Shown here: piece by piece, positions 9,313 through 16,983 of the stretch | Position numbering within the stretch: position 1 is the stretch's first letter | Layout: every line of letters begins with the position of its first letter | Source of the DNA: an uncultured Ruminococcus sp. | GTDB lineage: Bacteria > Bacillota > Clostridia > Oscillospirales > Acutalibacteraceae | Assembly: GCA_902786345.1 (NCBI GenBank) | Contig: CADACB010000010.1 | Location: 98,723 to 131,616, forward strand | Reading direction: 5' to 3' | Length of the DNA: 32,894 nt | Notes under the pieces: generated by a model | The model's input: the letters and a program-made list of their open reading frames with translations, nothing else | What the model was told of the DNA's origin: nothing | The model's database searches: none | Made by a program: the position numbers and the translations under genes

Positions 9313-9515
9313 GCGGCGGCAAGCTGCGGCGGCAAGCTGCCGCACCCAGTTCGCGACTGCGTTCGCTTACGCTCACTCTGTTTATCAAAACAAAACATAC
9401 GCCGATCGCGGCGGCAAGCTGCGGCGGCAAGCTGCCGCGCCCAGTTCGCGACTGCGTTCGCTTACGCTCACTCTGTTTATCAAAACAAAACATACGCCGA
9501 TCGCGGCGGCAAGCT
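9313..9515. repeat. GC-rich 95-bp tandem repeat, two full copies and a 13-base third
   Basis: Copies at 9313-9407 and 9408-9502 differ at only one base (A or G in the CCGC-CCC context), and a partial third copy covers 9503-9515. Each unit begins with two direct copies of GCGGCGGCAAGCT that can fold with the following GCCGC. It then contains TTCGCTTACGCTCACTCTG and an A-rich stretch, and ends CGCCGATC. The block is far richer in GC than its surroundings. It lies between the divergent promoters of alaS (9271-9298) and the lipoprotein gene (9615-9643). Short reading frames across it on both strands are taken to be chance. It resembles an intergenic REP-type element or a variable-number repeat. 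Confidence 0.9.
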
Positions 9516-9614
9516 ACCGTTTCCTGATCATTCCGGATTTGTTTATGCTTACAACAATTTTCTTATACATAAAATATTATAACGTATATTTCGGAGAATT
9601 TGTGCTTTTCTGAC

Positions 9615-9643
9615 TTGTTTATTAAAACCTGTTGTGCTATAAT
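9615..9643 (+). promoter_or_regulatory. Extended -10 promoter of the Ser-rich lipoprotein
   Basis: TTGTTT (9615-9620), a 17-base spacer and TGC-TATAAT (9635-9643) lie about 50 bases before the ATG at 9692. The -35 box is poor, but the extended -10 is perfect. Confidence 0.65.
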
Positions 9644-9691
9644 TCTCCATACCAACATTTTTTGGAATAAATAAATGAGAGAAGGTTTTTT

Positions 9692-10483
9692 ATGAAAAGA
9701 ATATTTACAGTTATATTATGTTCTTCACTTATTTTCTGTCTTTCTGCGTGCAGCAAGCAAGACAGCAGCTCGTCTTCCAAAGCTTCACAAGCTTCTGCAA
9801 ACAGTCCGGCAAGTGAGAGCAGTATTGATACAAATAACAGCAAAGCGTCTGAAACAAGCATTATCAAAGAGAGCAGTTCTGCAGTAAGTAAGTATATAGA
9901 TATTAATAAGCTCACTGATAAAACCGCAAAAATTGCCGATATTCTCGATGGTGAACGTGTAACCCTTGAGGCAGAGGGCAACATATCCGTAGCAGCAGGA
10001 ATTTCAGTCAGCTTCAGTGCAAAGCTTGTGAAGGACGGCAGCAAGCGTTATCAGCAGCTATCTTATTCTTCAATGAACTCAACAACAATAGTTAACGATA
10101 ACGGCACATACAAGCTGGATGAAAACAAAAAAACAGCCAAGCTCATCAATAAATCAGATCAGGATTCAGAAAGCAGCACTGAAAATCAAAACTCAGCAGA
10201 CGATCCGGTAAAGGAAAAAATGGCGTCATATATGTCCTCATCCTTCAATCTTGATGAATTGACATACAAGGAAAGCGGAGAAGAAAAATATAAAGGAAAG
10301 TCTCTGAGCTATGAAGAATATAATGCCGGAGACTATATCATAAAGCTCTATTATGATGAAAACACCCCTGTGTATCTCACAGTAAAAAAAGGAACGCAAA
10401 AATCCGAAATAGAAATAAAGCAGCTTTCAGCTGAAGCGGACAACTCATTATTTGAAATTCCATCTGATTACAAAATTGAATAA
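9692..10483 (+). CDS. Ser-rich lipoprotein of unknown function (possible LolA-like fold)
   Basis: A 263-residue lipoprotein. The signal peptide ends in the lipobox LSAC with Cys20. A Ser/Ala/Lys linker to about residue 65 is followed by a domain whose alternating strands (GERVTLEAEGNISVAAG, KRYQQLSYSS, NGTYKLDENKKTAKLI) and final ENTPVYLTVKKG/SEIEIKQLS pattern look like the half-barrel of LolA/LppX-type lipid-binding lipoproteins. That comparison is structural intuition, not a recognised motif. An acidic, Ser-rich insertion lies at about 150-170. AGAAGG lies 6 bases before the ATG. The gene has its own promoter and shares a terminator with the convergent protease gene. Confidence 0.8.
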   Translation: MKRIFTVILCSSLIFCLSACSKQDSSSSSKASQASANSPASESSIDTNNSKASETSIIKESSSAVSKYIDINKLTDKTAKIADILDGERVTLEAEGNISVAAGISVSFSAKLVKDGSKRYQQLSYSSMNSTTIVNDNGTYKLDENKKTAKLINKSDQDSESSTENQNSADDPVKEKMASYMSSSFNLDELTYKESGEEKYKGKSLSYEEYNAGDYIIKLYYDENTPVYLTVKKGTQKSEIEIKQLSAEADNSLFEIPSDYKIE

Positions 10484-10496
10484 ATGAAGATAAGCA

Positions 10497-10538
10497 AAAA
10501 AGCCGATGAAATTTTATCTCATCGGCTTTTTCTTTTTT
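10497..10538. terminator. Bidirectional terminator between lipoprotein and protease genes
   Basis: A perfect 13-bp stem (AAAAAGCCGATGA at 10497-10509 with TCATCGGCTTTTT at 10519-10531) has A-rich and T-rich flanks, so it can end transcripts from both convergent genes. Confidence 0.88.
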
Positions 10539-10569
10539 AAGAGATTTCATCTCAGTTTCATACCTGAGC

Positions 10570-13500
10570 TTATAAATACTTTTTATCATTCTTTCTGCCT
10601 GTCAACAGCACAAACAAACACATAAAACCGGACAAACACAATAAAAACACAAACACCGTTACGTTATTATTATCCCCTGTTGAAAATACTGCGGTATTAT
10701 CCTTTGTATATGTTCTTGTGGTTTTAGAAGTCTCACTTTTATTTGATTTTTCTGTGATGACGAATTTATCAGATTCTTTGTCAGTGCGAGAGATACTTGA
10801 TCTATCCAAAGGTCTGTCAGTCACTATAGAATCGTTCTGTTTCTCTCTGAGAACTATCGTTTTCGATAAGGAATAGTCATTCTCAGTCAGAGTAATTACA
10901 GCAAAATCAGAACCGTCTGCAAGCTCATAATATTTATCCTCTATCACAAGCCTTATATCACCTATCGGAAGATCAGCCATTTCTATAATACCGCTGCTGT
11001 CAGACCTTAATTTAATGTTATTGACTTTAACTGTAATTCCTGACAAGGCATTGCCGTTTTTATCCTTAAGCTTAAGCTTAAGGCTGCCGTAATTTTCAAG
11101 ACATATCGTCTGCATATCAGAATAATTGTATGCAAAGTCAATTGCACGAATACCGATTATACTATCGCTGACTTCTGAAAAATCATTTTCATTATCGAAT
11201 TCAATTATTATATTATCGTCATCATAATAATCTATATCACCGTCTGATTTTTTATCATTTATAAATGACTTATAATCGGTAAGATCATAGGTAAAGGTAT
11301 ACAAACGTGATTCTTCGTCATAGCTGTAAGACGCAAAACTATCACTCATATAAGAAACATATTCGTCATATATATCCTTCTTACAATCTTCAGTCCCGCT
11401 TCCGTCAGAATTCAGCGCGAATAGCTCTATCCCCTGAATACAGCCATTATCAAAAGCTTCAACATTCAGAAGCAGTCTTCCCTCTTTTGTTTTTTCAAGA
11501 TATGATCTTATAATTTCCGGAGAGGTATTATCCACAGCAATATCAAACGAACGTGACTCACTTCGTCCGGGATTTCCATTGACATCTATTGTTGATGCAG
11601 TGACGGTATATGTATATTTGCTTTCAAAAAGCTCCTTAAAAAATTTCTCGGCATCAACCACAAGCTCTCTGTAGTTTTCATCTTCAAAATTATCGACAGG
11701 CTGATATACCCTGCTAAAATAAGCCGGAACACTTCCGTAATTCTGATTATATATTACATTGCCGGCAGTATCCTGTATTGTAATAGTGTAATCAAGCGTA
11801 TCACGAAGGAGAACTATATTGGGAAGCAGTGCACTGCCGTTTTCATCCACATAATCTTCTCCGTATATATACTTTCCAAGGCTATATGACCCAAAGGATA
11901 TTTCAGACGGAAGATTATCATAACCAAATTTATTTACGCCCAAATCAAGCTTTTTGATATGTTTTTTTCCTATAAGCATCGCAGCCGAGAGACATCCTCC
12001 AAGATCAGGATATGTTTTTTCACTGTCATAAACGGTATTTGAAAAAACAGGTGCTTTTGCCCAGTCTCCGCAAAAGCCTGTAAACGGAAGTGAAAGATCA
12101 ACTCCGTCCTCTGATGTCAGCATAATGAAACCATCTGTATAAAATCCATTTGTAAATATCTCACTATGCTGACGAACATATTCAGGCTCAAGCGTTATTT
12201 TTACAGTCACCTCTGTTTCACTTCCGGGAGCAGATGTTACTTCATTTGTTTTTTTATCATTTACAATAAATTCGATGCTTGCCTTGTCCCTTATTGAGAC
12301 AGGTGTATGCTTGTTATAAAGCTTACCGTTATCTTTATAATAATCATCAGTCTGTAAAACGCTGTCTATAGAATACTTTACAGTTTTTTCTGATATGTTG
12401 GTTATTGTAAAATCAAAGCTGTATTCTCCATATTTGCTTTCTTTTAATGAAGCTTTTGGACGTTCACCTGAAACAGCAAGATATGCTTCGGTTGTTACAG
12501 CCTTTCCAAGATCAGCCATACCTGCCCCCTGTGATCTCGGACTATAGTATAGTGTTTCAATGCTTTCACCATCTTCAGGGTGATATACCACCGGAACAGC
12601 CGTACTCATAAGCAGCTTGTAGATAAGCTCCTCAGAAGCCGCAGGAGATAAATAATCATCAAGCTTGTTTTCTGATATGTACTGTCTGACAATCGCCGCT
12701 GAACCTGCAATACAAGGAGACGCCATTGATGTTCCTGACATATCCGAATATTCATCATAATAAGCAGCTGAAAGCATAAAAGCTCCCGGAGCAGCTATAT
12801 CGGGCTTTAGTTCAAGATCTGAACACACACCGGCTGATGAAAAATCTGCCGGCTTTCCTGCATCAGGTAAAGGCTGTCTGACAAGCTGAACATCTGATGT
12901 GATCACCTTAACCAAACCCTCAGCATTATCTTTCAGGTAAGCTTTTTCAGCTTCGGGTATAACGTATATCTCAGCATATGCCATTGAATCATCATCCTGC
13001 TTGGGCAGTTCGCCGTCGTATATAACAGCAAGACCGCTGCCGCCAAGCTCAAGTACATTCTCCATAATAGTTGTCGGGTTCAGACTGCTTTTATTCACTA
13101 TTATGATTTTTTCTTCTATATCAAGCTCGGACAGTTCTTCATATGTACCTGTTGAATCCAGGTATATGTATTCATACTCTTCAGATATATATTCATCATT
13201 ACTGCCCTCTTCCGGATCATCGGGCAACGTGGTTTTAAATGATCTGTATTTACTCAGAAATTCATCATCATATAAAAGAGGTATAGTTCTGTAATCTGTA
13301 TCTCTTTCCTCGTTAAATCTCAGATACCTCCTGTTTACATACATCTCATCAGGTACAGTTGCTGCAACCGAAAGCACACTGCTGATTGCAGACGGCATAC
13401 AAGTCACACCATAGTCCTTGTATTCAACAGGAGTTTTTAACCCTTCGTCATATCCGTTATAGCCGTTATTTCCTGCCGCAGCAACAACCGGTATTCCGGC

Positions 13501-14541
13501 ATCTCTGAGCTTTTGGTAAAGCTTCTTGCCTTCATAATCATAAATAAGATATTTTCTTGCGCCAAAACTGCAGTTTATAACATCAGGTCCAAGCTTAACG
13601 GCATCATCAAGCGCGGCAACTATTGAGTCATCATCAAGTATACCTTCTGAATCACTTACCTTGAATAACGCAAGCTGAGAATCATAAGCAACTCCCTTGT
13701 AGTCCAGCTTACCGTTTCCGCCGCTGTTACCTGCTGCAATACCTGCAACGTGTGTACCGTGGTATGAATCAACCTGTTCGCAATCATTATCATTACAACC
13801 GTAATCATATGCATAGATAATCTTATCGTTACAAAAAAGATCATCTGTATTGTATTCATCCGAAATATTCAAAGCGGTAACAGCATTTATCTTTTTAATA
13901 TAATCACTGCCATACTTCCTGTTTTCAGGAACTGATGAAAATATATCGTGACCTGTATAAAACTCACTGTCTATCACCGCAATAAGGGTATTCTTTCCGG
14001 TATAACCCTTATCATAAGCTCCGTTTGTATTTATAGAAGCTTTGTATATATCACCATAGGTTTCAGATATTTTCGGTTCATCATCTGTTACGGACGCTTT
14101 TTTAACCTTTGAAGGCAGCCTTGTTGATTGTGACACCGAAACAGAGCTGATACCATCAATATTTCTCAGCACTTTTATATCTGAAATATCCGCGTCAAAT
14201 GTAAATCCGTTTGTAAGTGCGGTATAGGTAAGGCTGTTACTGAAATCAGCATCGGGAAGCTTATTCAAAATAACGCTTTTTATTTCGGCCTGCCGATCCA
14301 GTATTTTTTTTGTATATTCCCTGCCGGATTCTGAAAGAATAAGCTCATTCACCTTTTTGTATTTTACATCTGAGCAGTTTACATAATCTAACAGTGAAGG
14401 ACAGTCAAGCGTTATTATATATGTGACCCTTTCAGATTTTTCTATCTCCGATGACTGCATTGACGCAGCCGATGTCTGAAACGAAAGTGCATTTGAAAAA
14501 AGGACAGCACATAATACAGCACTCAATATTCTTTTATTCAT
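10570..14541 (-). CDS. Large cell-surface subtilisin-like serine protease (S8, C5a-peptidase/lactocepin type)
   Basis: A 1323-residue exported protease. In order: signal peptide (1-26); an I9-like propeptide (about 38-140); an S8 catalytic domain with Asp191 (IAVIDSEF), His261 (HGTHVAG), oxyanion Asn358 (AAGNNG) and Ser605 (GTSMASP); and a PA-like insertion (about 465-560, GGSGLAVIYDGE) between the Asn and Ser. Fn3/Ig-like regions follow. Near 1175-1230 is a carboxypeptidase-regulatory-like beta domain (GNALSGITVKVNN). The protein ends with STGDNNN, a hydrophobic segment of about 20 residues and TGRKNDKKYL. That end has the layout of a sortase signal but lacks LPXTG. The start is supported by AGGAAGG 8 bases upstream. 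pyrE lies 32 bases upstream with no terminator between, so read-through is possible. Likely role: extracellular protein degradation. Confidence 0.93.
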   Translation of the reverse strand: MNKRILSAVLCAVLFSNALSFQTSAASMQSSEIEKSERVTYIITLDCPSLLDYVNCSDVKYKKVNELILSESGREYTKKILDRQAEIKSVILNKLPDADFSNSLTYTALTNGFTFDADISDIKVLRNIDGISSVSVSQSTRLPSKVKKASVTDDEPKISETYGDIYKASINTNGAYDKGYTGKNTLIAVIDSEFYTGHDIFSSVPENRKYGSDYIKKINAVTALNISDEYNTDDLFCNDKIIYAYDYGCNDNDCEQVDSYHGTHVAGIAAGNSGGNGKLDYKGVAYDSQLALFKVSDSEGILDDDSIVAALDDAVKLGPDVINCSFGARKYLIYDYEGKKLYQKLRDAGIPVVAAAGNNGYNGYDEGLKTPVEYKDYGVTCMPSAISSVLSVAATVPDEMYVNRRYLRFNEERDTDYRTIPLLYDDEFLSKYRSFKTTLPDDPEEGSNDEYISEEYEYIYLDSTGTYEELSELDIEEKIIIVNKSSLNPTTIMENVLELGGSGLAVIYDGELPKQDDDSMAYAEIYVIPEAEKAYLKDNAEGLVKVITSDVQLVRQPLPDAGKPADFSSAGVCSDLELKPDIAAPGAFMLSAAYYDEYSDMSGTSMASPCIAGSAAIVRQYISENKLDDYLSPAASEELIYKLLMSTAVPVVYHPEDGESIETLYYSPRSQGAGMADLGKAVTTEAYLAVSGERPKASLKESKYGEYSFDFTITNISEKTVKYSIDSVLQTDDYYKDNGKLYNKHTPVSIRDKASIEFIVNDKKTNEVTSAPGSETEVTVKITLEPEYVRQHSEIFTNGFYTDGFIMLTSEDGVDLSLPFTGFCGDWAKAPVFSNTVYDSEKTYPDLGGCLSAAMLIGKKHIKKLDLGVNKFGYDNLPSEISFGSYSLGKYIYGEDYVDENGSALLPNIVLLRDTLDYTITIQDTAGNVIYNQNYGSVPAYFSRVYQPVDNFEDENYRELVVDAEKFFKELFESKYTYTVTASTIDVNGNPGRSESRSFDIAVDNTSPEIIRSYLEKTKEGRLLLNVEAFDNGCIQGIELFALNSDGSGTEDCKKDIYDEYVSYMSDSFASYSYDEESRLYTFTYDLTDYKSFINDKKSDGDIDYYDDDNIIIEFDNENDFSEVSDSIIGIRAIDFAYNYSDMQTICLENYGSLKLKLKDKNGNALSGITVKVNNIKLRSDSSGIIEMADLPIGDIRLVIEDKYYELADGSDFAVITLTENDYSLSKTIVLREKQNDSIVTDRPLDRSSISRTDKESDKFVITEKSNKSETSKTTRTYTKDNTAVFSTGDNNNVTVFVFLLCLSGFMCLFVLLTGRKNDKKYL

Positions 14542-14573
14542 TTATTTTTCCTTCCTGTAAAACAACCGCAGAC

Positions 14574-15251
14574 TTAATCCTTTGCGCCATATTGAGCATA
14601 ATAAGCATCTATAGCTTCCTTAAGCTTGTCATCAATTATAATTTTGCCCTTATATTCCCTGTTGTAAAGGTGCTCAATAACCTCTGCCATCGTGACGATT
14701 GCAGTTGTTTTCAAGCCGTATTTTTCCTGTATTTCTTTAAGCGCGCTTTTTTCTCCATGTCCTCTTTCCATTCTGTCAACAGATACAACAAGTCCTATGG
14801 GTGACACATCTCCCTGAGCCTTTATTATAGGCAGGGTTTCTTCAATAGAAGTACCTGCGGTAGTAACGTCCTCAATTATGACCACCTTATCTCCATCATT
14901 TATCGGGCTTCCAAGAAGTATTCCTTTATCACCGTGATCCTTTATTTCCTTGCGGTTTGAACAATAACGAATATCCTTATTAAATTTCTCACTGATAGCG
15001 ATTGTTGCTGCAACCGAAAGAGGTATTCCCTTATATGCCGGGCCAAAAAGAACATCAAAATCAAATCCGAATGTATTGTTTATAGCTTCTGCATAATATT
15101 GTCCAAGCTTTCTGAGCTGCGCTCCTGTTCTATAGAAACCTGTATTAACAAAAAAGGGTGTTTTTCTTCCGCTCTTAGTTACAAAATCGCCGAACTTAAG
15201 CACCTGACAATCCACCATAAACTCTATAAATTCCTTTTTATACTGTTCCAT
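14574..15251 (-). CDS. pyrE: Orotate phosphoribosyltransferase
   Basis: A 225-residue cytoplasmic enzyme joining orotate to PRPP to form orotidine monophosphate in pyrimidine synthesis. The PRPP-binding signature VIIEDVTTAGTS (about 123-135, with Glu127 and Asp128) is intact, and GPAYKGIPLSVAAT is the other family-typical segment. The start at 15251 has GGAGGAG 7 bases upstream. Other pyr genes are absent from the window. It has a strong promoter at 15286-15314 with a leader of about 25 bases, too short for a PyrR attenuator. It is followed closely on the same strand by the surface protease. Confidence 0.95.
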   Translation of the reverse strand: MEQYKKEFIEFMVDCQVLKFGDFVTKSGRKTPFFVNTGFYRTGAQLRKLGQYYAEAINNTFGFDFDVLFGPAYKGIPLSVAATIAISEKFNKDIRYCSNRKEIKDHGDKGILLGSPINDGDKVVIIEDVTTAGTSIEETLPIIKAQGDVSPIGLVVSVDRMERGHGEKSALKEIQEKYGLKTTAIVTMAEVIEHLYNREYKGKIIIDDKLKEAIDAYYAQYGAKD

Positions 15252-15285
15252 AAATGATCTCCTCCAAGTTATTTTTTATGAAAAT

Positions 15286-15314
15286 ATTATAACATAATTT
15301 TACTTTTTTGTAAA
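15286..15314 (-). promoter_or_regulatory. Promoter of pyrE
   Basis: On the minus strand TTTACA (15314-15309), 17 bases, then TGT-TATAAT (TATAAT at 15291-15286), an extended -10. It lies directly after the terminator of the regulator gene. Confidence 0.8.
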
Positions 15315-15317
15315 CAC

Positions 15318-15344
15318 AAAAAACGGCTGTAATATATACAGCCG
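15318..15344 (-). terminator. Terminator of the XRE regulator gene
   Basis: A 7-bp GC-rich stem (CGGCTGT at 15324-15330, ACAGCCG at 15338-15344) is followed in the minus direction by six T residues (15323-15318). It lies directly after the stop codon. Confidence 0.85.
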
Positions 15345-15350
15345 CATTAG

Positions 15351-15605
15351 TTATTTCTTGTTTTCTCTGCCAAGCAGATAGTCTACGGAAACTTCAAGAA
15401 TATCCGAAAGAGCAACAAGTTCAACATCTGTTACATATCTGATCTGACCCTCCAGCTTTGACAAGCCCGACGCATTCATATCAACACCTCGTACCTGAAG
15501 CTGAGCCAGCAATTCCTTTTGCTTCATACCTTTCTTTTTGCGAGCTTCTTCTACCCTGACCCCAATCAAATTTCTTGAGCCGAGCGCTTGCTTTCGCAAT
15601 CTCAT
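15351..15605 (-). CDS. Small XRE-family helix-turn-helix regulator
   Basis: An 84-residue single-domain DNA-binding protein. The Cro/C1-type fold is seen from about residue 13 to 78: VRVEEARKKKGMKQKELLAQ, then the recognition region around MNASGLSKLEGQ, and the usual ending LVALSDILEVSVDYLLGR. There is no sensor domain. GAGGTG lies 6 bases before the ATG. It is divergent from the NAD-salvage operon across about 400 bases, so control of that operon or of itself is possible. Solitary XRE proteins of this kind also occur as phage remnants, so the target is unknown. Confidence 0.88.
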   Translation of the reverse strand: MRLRKQALGSRNLIGVRVEEARKKKGMKQKELLAQLQVRGVDMNASGLSKLEGQIRYVTDVELVALSDILEVSVDYLLGRENKK

Positions 15606-15627
15606 TCATCACACCTCACATATCTAT

Positions 15628-15656
15628 ATTATGGCACTTTACCAGAACACTGATAA
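15628..15656 (-). promoter_or_regulatory. Candidate promoter of the XRE regulator
   Basis: On the minus strand TTATCA (15656-15651), 17 bases, CATAAT (15633-15628), about 23 bases before the start codon. Both boxes deviate from consensus. Confidence 0.4.
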
Positions 15657-15926
15657 AATTATAAATTATTACGTTTTAAATAACAATAGCAATTATGTAA
15701 GAATATTACTGTTCAAGTTTGGCTAAAACACAAAACCACCTCTTCAATTTTAACAAATTATACTGTTGAAAATTGTATATTATTTGAATAATCTAAAAAT
15801 TATCATACGTTTTTTTACATTTTCAATGTTTCTCATTTTAGATTATTTGCCATATTTTCAAAAATATTCAGAAAATAATGAAAAATATACATTTAATTAA
15901 AATTTCAAAAAAAATTTAAAAAACTA

Positions 15927-15955
15927 TTGCATTATGGAAATAAGTGTTGTATAAT
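15927..15955 (+). promoter_or_regulatory. Promoter of the NAD-salvage operon
   Basis: TTGCAT (15927-15932), a 17-base spacer and TATAAT (15950-15955) lie 53 bases before the nicotinamidase ATG. Confidence 0.75.
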
Positions 15956-15960
15956 GTTAA

Positions 15961-15973
15961 TATCAAGTTGATA
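15961..15973. promoter_or_regulatory. Palindrome at the start of the NAD-salvage transcript (candidate operator)
   Basis: TATCAAGTTGATA is a perfect 6-bp inverted repeat around a central G, beginning 6 bases after the -10 box. This is where a repressor could block initiation. Half of it (TATCAA) recurs at 15989-15994 just before the ribosome site. Function is inference. Confidence 0.35.
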
Positions 15974-16008
15974 ATTTCAAAATGATTATATCAAAGGAGG
16001 CCGCTGTT

Positions 16009-16668
16009 ATGAGATCAGACAGATCTTTTTATGAGCTGAATAAGGATTTTGAAAAAATTTATACAGTTTTTTCTTCTTTGAATTCCGTTGAATTCGCAGA
16101 AATCAACTGTAATAAAACAGTACACATTGCCGTTGATATGGTGAACGGCTTTGTAAAATTCGGTGCATTATCAAGCAACGAGGTAATGTCAATAAACAAT
16201 GATGTTGCAGACTTTGCCGCAAGATGTAAAGAAAACGGAATTGCTAACTATGCATTGTGTGACTGTCACCCTGATAACTGCACTGAGTTTCAGACCTATC
16301 CTGTACACTGCGTTAAAGATACTCCCGAAAGCGAACTTACTGATGAGCTTAAAAAAGCCGCTGATTTTAAAATATTTCCAAAACTCTCCGTTAACGGATG
16401 GCTTGAAGATGAATTCAGAAATGATATTATATCAAACGGCTTTGATACCTTCATCATTACCGGTGACTGTACCGATATGTGTGTTATCCAGCTTGCTCTG
16501 TCCATAAAAAGCGGACTGAACAGAATCAACCGCAACAGCAGAGTTATTGTTGTAAAAGAACTTACCGCAACCTGTTCGTTGCCTTCAAGACTTCCGGAAA
16601 CCGCTGAACTTGCTGCTTTTCTTATTATGCAGACAAACGGAATTGAGGTGTGTCAGAATGTCAGATAA
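16009..16668 (+). CDS. Nicotinamidase-like cysteine hydrolase (isochorismatase superfamily)
   Basis: A 219-residue cytoplasmic hydrolase, predicted to convert nicotinamide to nicotinate and ammonia. The isochorismatase-fold catalytic triad is visible: Asp43 (AVDMVNGF), Lys125 (IFPKLSVNGW) and Cys158 (DCTDMCV). Candidate metal ligands are Asp85, His87 and His100 in the CDCHPDN...VHC segment, as in PncA. The start at 16009 has AAAGGAGG 8 bases upstream; an ATG 27 bases earlier precedes that site and is rejected. The gene for nicotinate phosphoribosyltransferase two genes downstream supports a nicotinamidase rather than an isochorismatase role. The gene overlaps the next one by 11 bases. It would carry the symbol pncA if the activity is confirmed. 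Confidence 0.85.
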   Translation: MRSDRSFYELNKDFEKIYTVFSSLNSVEFAEINCNKTVHIAVDMVNGFVKFGALSSNEVMSINNDVADFAARCKENGIANYALCDCHPDNCTEFQTYPVHCVKDTPESELTDELKKAADFKIFPKLSVNGWLEDEFRNDIISNGFDTFIITGDCTDMCVIQLALSIKSGLNRINRNSRVIVVKELTATCSLPSRLPETAELAAFLIMQTNGIEVCQNVR

Positions 16669-16969
16669 AATATTTTCATACAAGGATTTTAAAGCTGTAA
16701 AAACAGGCAGCGACTATAGTGTTGGCTTGTTTGCTCCCGAAATCTATGGCTTATGCAAATACCAATTCGGCACAAGCTCCGGAAATGGTTATAACGAATA
16801 TTTTAAAATTTCAAAAAAGGATTTTGACGAATTCCCTGATAATGAAGAAAGCCTGACAAACAGATTATTTTCAAACTGGTTTATAAACAAAATGTATTAC
16901 CTGTGCTCTGATTACACTGAAAGTCATTTTACATTTACACTCGAAAAATACAACAATATAAAATTATGA
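16658..16969 (+). CDS. Unknown small protein inside the NAD-salvage operon
   Basis: A 103-residue soluble protein with no signal peptide or membrane segment, and I do not recognise a family. Its ATG overlaps the end of the nicotinamidase gene by 11 bases. GAGGTG lies 7 bases before the ATG, within that gene. It ends 14 bases before the next start codon. The sequence is rich in Phe, Tyr, Lys and Asn (FKAVKTGSDYSVGLF, YGLCKYQFGTSSGNGYNEYF, FSNWFINKMYYL) and looks like a compact alpha/beta fold. The tight packing between two NAD-salvage enzymes suggests real translation and a linked role, such as an enzyme accessory or regulator, but nothing in the sequence proves it. Confidence 0.8.
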   Translation: MSDKIFSYKDFKAVKTGSDYSVGLFAPEIYGLCKYQFGTSSGNGYNEYFKISKKDFDEFPDNEESLTNRLFSNWFINKMYYLCSDYTESHFTFTLEKYNNIKL

Positions 16970-16983
16970 AAGGAGCTGTTTTT

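Larger units (their letters stand above)
15606..16008. other. A/T-rich divergent intergenic region
   Basis: About 400 bases, extremely A/T-rich at 15760-15920, with no credible gene. It holds a candidate promoter for the regulator at the left, the NAD-salvage promoter at the right, and weak dyads, including CAATTTT...AAAATTG near 15745-15775 and a small palindrome at 15961-15973. I recognise no known riboswitch in it. Confidence 0.6.

Noticed and set aside
9313-9515. Possible CRISPR array
   Set aside because: The copies are directly contiguous with no unique spacers, and no cas genes are near.
9292-9582. Open reading frames on both strands through the 95-bp repeat
   Set aside because: They are long only because the repeat is GC-rich and repeated in frame; no ribosome site, no family resemblance, and the same peptide appears twice as a by-product of the repeat.
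15982-16668. Longer nicotinamidase beginning at 15982
   Set aside because: That ATG lies upstream of the AAAGGAGG ribosome site, which is correctly spaced for the ATG at 16009.
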